In this document: piece by piece, positions 50,590 to 64,000 of the stretch | Position numbering within the stretch: position 1 is the first letter of the stretch | Layout: each line of letters opens with the position of its first letter | Source of the DNA: Corynebacterium curieae | GTDB lineage: Bacteria; Actinomycetota; Actinomycetes; Mycobacteriales; Mycobacteriaceae | Direction: 5' to 3' | Assembly: GCF_027570035.1 (NCBI RefSeq) | Contig: NZ_JAKMUU010000007.1 | Span: 21,593-85,592 of the forward strand | DNA length: 64,000 bases | Translations under genes and position numbers: made by a program | Notes under the pieces: generated by a model | Told to the model about the DNA's origin: nothing | What the model saw: the letters and a program-made list of their open reading frames with translations, nothing else | Databases searched by the model: none

Positions 50590-51887
50590 GGGTTTCCTAC
50601 TTTCTCGGCCCAGCGGGGAATGTCATCGTGCACGGAACGGTTTAAAGAGTCATGGCCGGGTAAGGAAAGCTCGTTCATCCGGCCAATTTCTACCACGCCA
50701 GGAACATCGTGGAAGGGGGAAGGGATGGCTTGGGGAGCCACGGTGGCATCGATAAGCACGTCCACTCCGCCTTCTTCCCGCCAGGTGTCAATCTGCTCAG
50801 GCGCGCGCAAAAACTGTGTATTTACCACGCCGGCGTGGATGAGCTCGAGCAGGCGCCGAGCGGTGACCGGCGGCGGACCAAAAGCCACGCGCTCAAGGGT
50901 GCGGGAGAGCTCGCGGAATCCGGGCATGGGACCATGCGCCTTGTGCCAATCGACGCATTCTTGGAAGACCCCACGAAAAGCCGCCCCCACGGCCGCGGCC
51001 GGGGTAAGCGGGCCGGTACCTTCGGCCGCGCGCAGGGAAGCCTCGAGCTCAGCGACGGCATCGCAAGTGAAATCCTGGCCGTCGATAACGGCGGCTAAGT
51101 CCGCAGTGGGAAACTCGCCGAATTCGCCCGCGGCCGCGATGAGGATCTCGCGCAGATCTGCGGCGGTGGAAACACGGGCACAAGCCTGCCGCCAGCGTTC
51201 CGGAACTTCCGGCAGCGGTGTATCTGGGGCGGGCTTTACCTCCAAAAAGCGGCCACTGCGGCTAACCGGATAAATGGTCTCTGCGGTATCGCCATACAGC
51301 AGGCAGACATCGATAAAGCTCAAGGCCGCACCGCGCACGCCAATGCGCCGAGGCGCGCTAGGGAGATCGGCGCCGAAATAGAGCCCGGTGACTGGAACGC
51401 GCGAGGGTTTGTGGATCAACGCTCCAGAGTGGAGGTGGTCGTGGCCGGTGCAGACGAGGACCTCGTCGAAGGGGGCGCTGTCGACCATAAACCCGTCTCC
51501 GTCCGCCCTGACCTCGCTCACGCGGTGCGGCAGATGCCGGACGCGTACGCTCGCTGGGGCGCGGTTCAGGGCAGCGGACCAGGTATCGGCAAGAAACTGG
51601 CCCACCTGGGCGCGCGGGGGGAAGGCATCGGCGGTGTCTTCCCCGCGGCGGGCGCGCCATGAGTTGAAGTTATCGTGCGCGGTGGTGACGATGGCGCAGT
51701 TGACGTTGAGGCGCCACTGCGGCGGTTGCTGCGGACGATAGACCGCCCCCGCACCGGCGGGGTAGGGGTCAAAGACAGTGACATCGAGCGGAATGCGAGC
51801 GCGCTCAATGAGCTCTTCTACGGCCCATAGCCCGCGCGGGCCACCGCCGATAATCGCTACGCGGCGGGGATGCCTAAGGGAGGTCAC
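50586..51887 (-). CDS. FAD/NAD(P)-binding oxidoreductase (NAD_binding_9 type)
   Basis: This 433-aa flavoprotein-like enzyme opens with VAIIGGGPRGLWAVEELIERA, a nucleotide-binding motif in which the usual third Gly is followed by Arg, typical of the FAD-NAD(P)-binding domain family. Next comes VFDPYPAGAGAVYRPQQP. A second glycine-rich strand is GVRGAALSFIDVCLLYGD. The C-terminal half is poorly conserved, and no known reaction can be named. ATGA-type overlaps join it to both neighbours, so it probably acts on the product of the SbnA-like enzyme or of the decarboxylase. Confidence 0.8.
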   Translation of the reverse strand: MTSLRHPRRVAIIGGGPRGLWAVEELIERARIPLDVTVFDPYPAGAGAVYRPQQPPQWRLNVNCAIVTTAHDNFNSWRARRGEDTADAFPPRAQVGQFLADTWSAALNRAPASVRVRHLPHRVSEVRADGDGFMVDSAPFDEVLVCTGHDHLHSGALIHKPSRVPVTGLYFGADLPSAPRRIGVRGAALSFIDVCLLYGDTAETIYPVSRSGRFLEVKPAPDTPLPEVPERWRQACARVSTAADLREILIAAAGEFGEFPTADLAAVIDGQDFTCDAVAELEASLRAAEGTGPLTPAAAVGAAFRGVFQECVDWHKAHGPMPGFRELSRTLERVAFGPPPVTARRLLELIHAGVVNTQFLRAPEQIDTWREEGGVDVLIDATVAPQAIPSPFHDVPGVVEIGRMNELSLPGHDSLNRSVHDDIPRWAEKVGNP

Positions 51888-52900
51888 TGCGGTGCCCCTT
51901 CGATGCGCGCGGCAAATTCCGCAAGAGAAATATCAAAGTTCTCGCATACCCAGGAATCGTTGTAGATGGTGTCGAGGTAGGGCTGGCCGGCGTCGTGCAG
52001 CACGGCAACCACCTCGGCCCCCTCCGGTAGGGAGGGCGCGAGGCGTTGGAAGGCCGCGATGACGGCGCCGCCGGAAGCGCCAGGAAGCAAGCCCTCGGTC
52101 TGGGCGAGCTTACGGGCGGCAACGATGGCATCGAGATCGGGCACGCGCTCGACGGAAGAGGGCGAAAACTTGGTGGAGAGGTCCGTTACGATGCCGGCAC
52201 CATAGCCGGGCAGCATGCGGGTGCCGCGTTCGCCTCCAAAGAGGACGGAGCCTTCCGCATCCACACCAATGGTTTGGGTATCGGCGCCCAATTCGGTGAG
52301 CTTGCGCACACAGCCGCCAAGCGTTCCGGTAGTGCTCATGGCCACCAGGAGATGGGTAGGTGCGTGGCCGAGCTGATCCAGGATCTCGGCCATGGTGCCC
52401 TCCGCGTGGGCGTGGAAGGCCGCCTCGTTGGAGTATTGATTGAGGTTAAAAGAATCGGGGATCTCTTCCAAAAGCTCGGCTACGCGGGTGCGGCGCGCGG
52501 TGAGCCAATCGCCGGTTTCTGGATCGGGGTGGTCGAGCAATTCCACGTGCGCGCCGTAGGCCCGCATGGTTGCCACGGTGGAGGAATTAACGCGAGGGTC
52601 TACTACGCAATGAAACTTCATGCCTTGCAGCGGGGCCTGGCGGGCCAACGCCATGCCGAGGTTGCCGGAGGAGGATTCCACCAGCGTTGAGCCGGGGCGG
52701 ATATCGCCAGCGGCAAGTGCGGACTGGATGAGGGCGCGGGCGGTGCGATCCTTGGCGGAGCCGCCCAGATTGAATTGCTCCAGCTTGAGGTAGAGGTGGG
52801 TATCCGGGCGGGGGTTTATGGCCTCCACGTGCATCAGCGGGGTATTGCCAATGGGCGGGTGTTGCTGAGAATGAATCCGTGGGCTCATCATTGGCCCCAT
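51884..52900 (-). CDS. SbnA-like PLP-dependent cysteine-synthase family enzyme
   Basis: This 338-aa fold-type II PLP enzyme has the PLP lysine in LEQFNLGGSAKDRTARAL and the substrate loop VESSSGNLGMALARQAPLQG. The phosphate loop is AMSTTGTLGGCVRKL. The SSSGNLG and STTGTLGGC variants (instead of the TSGNTG and GTGGT of O-acetylserine sulfhydrylase) are those of SbnA, which makes N-(1-amino-1-carboxyethyl)-glutamate from O-phosphoserine in staphyloferrin B synthesis. The real substrate here is unknown. First gene of the operon; start 52900 has TAAGG upstream. No SbnB-like gene is present. Confidence 0.85.
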   Translation of the reverse strand: MGPMMSPRIHSQQHPPIGNTPLMHVEAINPRPDTHLYLKLEQFNLGGSAKDRTARALIQSALAAGDIRPGSTLVESSSGNLGMALARQAPLQGMKFHCVVDPRVNSSTVATMRAYGAHVELLDHPDPETGDWLTARRTRVAELLEEIPDSFNLNQYSNEAAFHAHAEGTMAEILDQLGHAPTHLLVAMSTTGTLGGCVRKLTELGADTQTIGVDAEGSVLFGGERGTRMLPGYGAGIVTDLSTKFSPSSVERVPDLDAIVAARKLAQTEGLLPGASGGAVIAAFQRLAPSLPEGAEVVAVLHDAGQPYLDTIYNDSWVCENFDISLAEFAARIEGAPQ

Positions 52901-53128
52901 GGTAGACCTTAACTTCCGCCTTCGTCCTTGTACTCCCAGCTAGAGATGTGGCCCACGCCAGTGCGGTGGGCCGGGACTAGGTGCACGCAATGCTTTCCGA
53001 CGCCCCCTCCCGTTACCTCCACCGGCTCACCACCTGCCATTTGAGAGGCCGAGACCGCACAAGAAAGGACCTGGTTTTGGTGCAGGCGCAGGTCATGGCG
53101 GCTAAACTGCGCGGCAAAAAACAATGAT
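52901..53128. other. Gene-free stretch between the minus-strand operon and the rplJ promoter
   Basis: No convincing gene. It holds a hairpin with arms GGCCCAC / GTGGGCC near 52947-52972, a one-mismatch copy of the dispersed 19-mer (52992-53010) and presumably the promoter of the SbnA-like operon. The open frame at 52909-53124 (minus) has no supporting features. Confidence 0.5.
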
Positions 53129-53158
53129 TTGGAAAAATTGTGGGCAGGAAGGTAGTGT
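53129..53158 (+). promoter_or_regulatory. Probable promoter of rplJL
   Basis: TTGGAA (53129-53134) and TAGTGT (53153-53158) are 18 nt apart, upstream of the long rplJ leader. Confidence 0.4.
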
Positions 53159-53204
53159 TTTCCACGAAGTTTGAACGGCCAGTTGTGGCCGAGTCAAAGT
53201 TCAC

Positions 53205-53400
53205 CGAAGACCGTTGGTCATCCATTTGGATCGAAGGTTCTCCATCCTAGGAGGCGGCCCACGCAGGAGACACTTTGCGATTATTCGCGGCATTCTCTTA
53301 TGTCGCGCGCCCTGTGCTCTTGCACGGGGCTTTTGTTGTTTCGGGAGACTGGGACAAGGAAGGCCCCGGCGGAATAATAAAAGAGATGTTTTGGAAGGAG
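53205..53400 (+). promoter_or_regulatory. rplJ leader with attenuator-like terminator (L10 leader region)
   Basis: About 240 nt of structured, gene-free RNA would precede rplJ. It contains GGAGGCGGCCC and a near-perfect terminator hairpin GCCCTGTGC/GCACGGGGC (53309-53330) followed by TTTTGTTGTTT, before the rplJ ribosome-binding site AAGGAGG. This arrangement fits the L10-L7/L12 autoregulatory leader known in many bacteria, here with a premature terminator. Confidence 0.6.
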
Positions 53401-53410
53401 GCGAGAGACA

Positions 53411-53932
53411 ATGGCAAACCCAAAGAACACTGCAGACCTAGCAGAGCTGAAGGAGAAGCTGGCTGACGCTAACTCTGTCGTGCTGACCGAGTACCGCGGC
53501 CTGACCGTTTCCCAGCTGCAGGAACTGCGTAACGATCTGGGCTTTGACGTTGACTACTCCGTCGCCAAGAACACCCTTTTCAAGATCGCTGCCAAGGAAG
53601 CTGGCATCGAAGGTCTTGATGATTTGCTGACTGGCCCGACCGCGATTGCGTTCATCAAGGGCGAGGCAGTGGATGCTGCGAAGGTCATCACCAAGTTTGC
53701 TGATGACAACAAGGCACTCGTCATCAAGGGTGGCTACATGGACGGCAACGCACTGTCTGCCGACCAGGTTGAGGCCATCGCCAAGCTGGACAACCGCGAG
53801 ACCACCCTCGCAAAGCTGGCTGGCGCTATGAAGGGTTCTATGGCGAAGGCAGCCGCTCTCTTCAACGCTCCTGCAACCAAGGCTGTACGCACCGTCGCAG
53901 CCCTGCAGGACAAGAAGGAAGCAGAAGCTTAA
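53411..53932 (+). CDS. rplJ: Large ribosomal subunit protein uL10
   Basis: L10 anchors L7/L12 dimers to the ribosome. 173 aa: the N-terminal rRNA-binding domain has LTEYRGLTVSQLQELR and VDYSVAKNTLFKIAAKEAG, and the C-terminal helix that holds L12 dimers lies around LFNAPATKAVRTVAALQDKKE. A strong AAGGAGG precedes the ATG. The regulatory leader upstream and rplL 88 nt downstream are standard. Confidence 0.98.
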   Translation: MANPKNTADLAELKEKLADANSVVLTEYRGLTVSQLQELRNDLGFDVDYSVAKNTLFKIAAKEAGIEGLDDLLTGPTAIAFIKGEAVDAAKVITKFADDNKALVIKGGYMDGNALSADQVEAIAKLDNRETTLAKLAGAMKGSMAKAAALFNAPATKAVRTVAALQDKKEAEA

Positions 53933-54020
53933 GTCGTCACAAAAGACGCACAATTACAACACCGTGTGCGCTGCATAACTTACGCGCAGCGCACACACAA
54001 CACAGAAAGGACTTGCCACC

Positions 54021-54410
54021 ATGGCTAAGCTCACCAAGGACGAGCTCATTGAAGCTTTCAAGGAAATGACCCTCATCGAACTGTCCGAGTTCGTTAAGGA
54101 ATTTGAAGAGGTATTCGACGTTGAGGCTGCTGCTCCGGTTGCTGCTGTTGCAGCTGGCGCTCCGGCTGAGGGCGGCGCTGCTGCCGCTGAGGAGAAGACC
54201 GAGTTCGACGTCGTTCTGACCGACGCTGGCGCTAAGAAGATTGGCGTTATTAAGGCTGTCCGCGAGATCGTCTCCGGCCTGGGCCTGAAGGAAGCTAAGG
54301 AAATGGTCGAGGGTGCTCCTAAGGCTATCCTCGAGGGCGCTTCCAAGGACGACGCTGAGGCTGCCAAGACCAAGCTGGAAGAGGCTGGCGCTTCCGTCGA
54401 GCTCAAGTAA
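54021..54410 (+). CDS. rplL: Large ribosomal subunit protein bL12 (L7/L12)
   Basis: L7/L12 forms the stalk that recruits translation factors. 129 aa: the N-terminal dimerisation helix [29 protein letters not shown], an Ala/Gly hinge, and the C-terminal factor-binding domain [29 protein letters not shown]. Codon use is strongly biased, as expected for a very highly expressed gene. A strong terminator follows. Confidence 0.98.
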   Translation: MAKLTKDELIEAFKEMTLIELSEFVKEFEEVFDVEAAAPVAAVAAGAPAEGGAAAAEEKTEFDVVLTDAGAKKIGVIKAVREIVSGLGLKEAKEMVEGAPKAILEGASKDDAEAAKTKLEEAGASVELK

Positions 54411-54432
54411 TTTCACTGAGCTTTACGCTTTC

Positions 54433-54476
54433 AAACCCCCACTTCTATCGCTCTACGCGGTGGAAGCTGGGGGTTT
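54433..54476 (+). terminator. Terminator after rplL
   Basis: AAACCCCCA-CTTC and GAAG-C-TGGGGGTTT arms enclose a nested stem. The repeat ends in TTTCCTCGTTTT. Confidence 0.75.
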
Positions 54477-54544
54477 CCTCGTTTTGTGTTTGCGAGCGCA
54501 GTGGAGAGTAGTCTTTCGATGGACAGGGAAAGGAGCTGTGGACG

Positions 54545-54877
54545 TTGACTTCATCGATTATCACAAATGAGGGAGAGGAAGCCTCGGATATCATATCCGT
54601 TCCACACCCTGGGGAGGTCCTGCGCGAGGAGTTTCTGGAGCCGCTCGGACTTACTCAATACCGCTTAGCCAGGGATATTTTTAGCTCCAAATCCCAAATT
54701 TCAAAGCTGGTCCGTGGGCGCATTGGGATTAGTGCGGAAATGGCGCTTCGTCTTTCTGCCTATTTTGGCAATTCGGCAGAGTTCTGGCTGGGACTGCAGG
54801 AAGAGTTTGATCTTTGGCGCGCGCGCCAAACCACGGACACTAGCAGCATCGTCGCTTGGAATAAGCACACAGCTTAG
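54545..54877 (+). CDS. HigA-family addiction module antitoxin (no adjacent toxin)
   Basis: This 110-aa protein has the HigA HTH core: VPHPGEVLREEFLEPLGLTQYRLARDIFSSKSQISKLVRGRIGISAEMALRLSAYFGNSAEFWLGLQ in outline, including the typical PGE(V)L and NSAEFWL stretches. HigA antitoxins normally follow a higB toxin gene, but only the rplL terminator and 70 nt of non-coding DNA precede it, and a DUF3068 gene follows. It is an orphan. The TTG start at 54545 is chosen because AAGGAG lies nine nt upstream. Confidence 0.85.
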   Translation: MTSSIITNEGEEASDIISVPHPGEVLREEFLEPLGLTQYRLARDIFSSKSQISKLVRGRIGISAEMALRLSAYFGNSAEFWLGLQEEFDLWRARQTTDTSSIVAWNKHTA

Positions 54878-54903
54878 AAATCAATCCGGCGTGGCGGGGG
54901 CCT

Positions 54904-54939
54904 GTAGAAACAAGGAATTTCTACCAAGGGCTGTAGAAT
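54904..54939 (+). promoter_or_regulatory. Promoter and inverted repeat ahead of the DUF3068 gene
   Basis: GTAGAAA (54904-54910) and TTTCTAC (54918-54924) form a perfect 7-bp inverted repeat at the -35 position. TAGAAT at 54934-54939 is the -10, and the ATG lies nine nt after it, consistent with a leaderless mRNA. Confidence 0.5.
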
Positions 54940-54947
54940 TAGCCCCC

Positions 54948-55964
54948 ATGCTGCCCAAGTCCCGCATTTTTTCCGTCCTGCTTTTAGGCCTCGGCGTCGC
55001 GCTTATCGCCGCAGGCATTGTGGCGCCGGCGTTTTTGGATTTTTCCCCGCGGCTTCCGCTCAACCTGAACAACAGCACGTGGACGCTGCACGATGACTCC
55101 GCGGATTCGCAGCAGCTGTCCAAGGACGGCACCCAGCCGTATTCGGGCCCCATGACCTACCAGATCAACATGGATATCCAAGAGCCCTCGGACGAGGAGA
55201 AGGCCACCCTGCGCATCGGCGAGACCCGCATGCGTGGCGACGGCGAGGGCCTCAATGACCTAAGCCAGGCCCAGGTCTGGAGCTACCCGGTGGACCGCTT
55301 GAGCGGTGAGGCGCTGGGAGAGGCGTCGCTTAGCCATACGCTTGCTACGCCTTCGGATAAAGTCACGGTGGATGGCTACTGGCTTAAGTTCCCCGCTGAT
55401 GCGGAAAAGACCAACTATCCGGTCTTTGACCCGACGCTGCGCAAGGCCGTCGATGCCGTCTTTGAAGAAGAGACGACGATGGATGGGCGCACGGTCTACC
55501 GCTATCACCAGGAAATCGAACCGACCAACGTAGCGCAGCTCTATGCGGCCGATGGCAATACCACGAGCCTGCCCAAGGAAGGCGGCGGGGAAGAGCAGGG
55601 ATACCTGACCCACTCCGGCAGCCGCGACTTCTACGTGGATCAGGAGACTGGCCTGGTGGTGGGCATGGATATGGACATCGATGACTACTACGCGGACCGC
55701 GAGGGCGTGGGCCGCGAGCGTGCCTTCGTCTTTAATGGTTCCACCTCCGAAGAAGATCAACAGGAACTGCTGAAGGAAGCCAAGGAATTCCCGCGCGACC
55801 GCGTGGTGGAAATCATCCGCTGGGTAGTCATCGGTGTGGGCGCACTTCTGACGTTGCTGGGAATCATCGGTGCGCTGGGGCTATTGAGCGGGAAGAATAA
55901 GCACGTCCGCTCACGCCAGAACCACGGGCGCATCGGTGGAAGCGCGGTGCCGGCGAGCCGGTAA
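54948..55964 (+). CDS. DUF3068 (PorA-family) membrane protein
   Basis: This 338-aa protein starts with an N-terminal helix (IFSVLLLGLGVALIAAGIVAP). A long extracytoplasmic domain rich in acidic residues follows (RETLRIGETRMRGDGEG-like and YLTHSGSRDFYVDQETGLVVGMDMD segments). A C-terminal helix comes next (IIRWVVIGVGALLTLLGIIGALGLL) before a short basic tail. This is the DUF3068/porin PorA-family pattern seen in mycolic-acid bacteria; despite the family name, channel activity is not established. The start at 54948 follows a leaderless promoter; the frame is open upstream but overlaps higA. Confidence 0.85.
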   Translation: MLPKSRIFSVLLLGLGVALIAAGIVAPAFLDFSPRLPLNLNNSTWTLHDDSADSQQLSKDGTQPYSGPMTYQINMDIQEPSDEEKATLRIGETRMRGDGEGLNDLSQAQVWSYPVDRLSGEALGEASLSHTLATPSDKVTVDGYWLKFPADAEKTNYPVFDPTLRKAVDAVFEEETTMDGRTVYRYHQEIEPTNVAQLYAADGNTTSLPKEGGGEEQGYLTHSGSRDFYVDQETGLVVGMDMDIDDYYADREGVGRERAFVFNGSTSEEDQQELLKEAKEFPRDRVVEIIRWVVIGVGALLTLLGIIGALGLLSGKNKHVRSRQNHGRIGGSAVPASR

Positions 55965-56348
55965 AAGACCAGCTGAAAAACAAAATCGCCGCCAGGGTTG
56001 CGGTGTATTGAGATTTTAGTGGTAGGGTGCTCGGTGGTTGCCGCGCACGATGCTGCGGCATGATTGCGTTAGCGCCGCGGCGAGCACGAGCTTGCCCCCT
56101 AGCGTGGTAGCGACACTCCCCAGTAGTGGTATGTCTTTACATGGCAGGTCTTTTCCTATAAGCTATTTCGTTGCGCTGGAATCTGGATCTTCGGTGCACA
56201 TTTAGCCTTTCAGGCCGGTGATGGCAAAACCGACTTGACAAGGTGATTTTGTGCATTCTGAACCCAGACACTCCACAGCAGACCGAATGCTAGAATTACC
56301 AGCGGTTTTGCGGCTCGTCGGCCAGGGCGAGCAGGCAATCCGCGTGAG
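55965..56348 (+). promoter_or_regulatory. rpoB upstream region with extended -10 promoter
   Basis: This 384-nt gap has no gene. Promoter-like elements are TTGACA at 56235-56240 and an extended -10, TGCTAGAAT, ending at 56296, about 50 nt before the rpoB start. A GC-rich hairpin region lies around 56040-56090. Confidence 0.5.
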
Positions 56349-59843
<3,495 letters not shown>

Positions 59844-59949
59844 TTAGTTTCTTGGTCCACCGTAGGAAAATCCCCGCGGCTGGGCATAAACGTTTAATTC
59901 ATAGAAAGCCATCAATTCCTCGACAACGAGGATGAAAGGGAGACATTAC

Positions 59950-63945
<3,996 letters not shown>

Positions 63946-64000
63946 CGTGCAGTTCAACTTGCGTTAACGCGGGAAATAAATGGCCCCGCCTTCCTGAACG

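Noticed and set aside
49201..52900. Staphyloferrin B-type siderophore cluster
   Set aside because: SbnB, NIS synthetases and siderophore transporters are missing and no DtxR box was seen. Only the SbnA-like and decarboxylase-like chemistry is shared.
52909..53124. 71-aa minus-strand open frame upstream of the SbnA-like operon
   Set aside because: No ribosome-binding site, no recognisable domain, and it spans a hairpin and a dispersed repeat copy. Best treated as non-coding.

Overview
The window is a high-GC actinobacterial chromosome segment, almost certainly from a Corynebacterium. The gene order closely follows the M. tuberculosis Rv0500-Rv0562 and Rv0634A-Rv0668 blocks (proC, a small HTH gene, bS22, SerB-like phosphatase, glutaredoxin-like gene, hemA-hemC-hemD-hemB, hemE-hemY, hemL, cytochrome c maturation genes, menA/E/B/C/D, mgtA, menG, a menJ-like reductase, grcC, then tRNA-secE-nusG-rplKA-rplJL-rpoBC). 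Several genes are typically corynebacterial: a DIP1984-family protein, a DUF3068 PorA-family protein and a 378-aa MenE. Many starts look leaderless, with a -10 box 6-9 nt before the start codon. I cannot name the species from sequence alone.

Layout. 1-3.5 kb: end of a membrane protein, proC, an excisionase-like HTH gene, the 33-aa ribosomal protein bS22, a SerB-type phosphatase and a CGSC thiol protein. 3.5-12.4 kb: heme genes hemA-hemC-hemD-hemB, two membrane-protein genes, then hemE-hemY. 12.5-15.4 kb: an HNH nuclease, a beta-hydroxyacid-type dehydrogenase, a guanidine-III riboswitch with its SMR exporter, and a Pro-rich lipoprotein. 15.5-21.6 kb: hemL, a histidine phosphatase and the system II cytochrome c maturation set. 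21.6-31.1 kb: small membrane and HTH genes, menA, an ABC manganese/zinc importer with a divergent MntR/DtxR regulator, menE, DoxX, a newly noticed 40-codon gene, menB and a DIP1984 gene. 31.2-32.6 kb: a frameshifted DcuC-like transporter. 32.6-44.5 kb: menC, an AbiEi/DUF559-like protein, a UvrA paralogue, menD, mgtA, menG, a MenJ-like reductase and a polyprenyl diphosphate synthase. 44.5-46.1 kb: four tRNA genes (Tyr, Thr, Met, Trp) around a decayed locus. 46.3-64 kb: secE, nusG, rplK, rplA, an inserted three-gene operon, rplJ, rplL, an orphan HigA, a DUF3068 protein, rpoB and rpoC.

How the genes work together. Heme synthesis runs from glutamyl-tRNA to coproporphyrin, as expected for the coproporphyrin-dependent route of Actinobacteria. 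The ccs/res genes attach heme to apocytochromes, and the men genes plus the prenyl synthase build the menaquinone used by the same respiratory chain. Three heme/cytochrome promoters share an 11-bp box (TCCAACTTTTG), a candidate regulon signal.

Most interesting items: the shared heme/cytochrome c box; an 11-mer (CGTCGGCAAGC) found 12 times in 36 kb; the guanidine-III riboswitch; an SbnA-like/FAD/type-III-PLP operon inserted between rplA and rplJ; an unexplained block of consecutive hairpins at 30.5 kb; and perfect operator-like palindromes ahead of the Mn importer and doxX.
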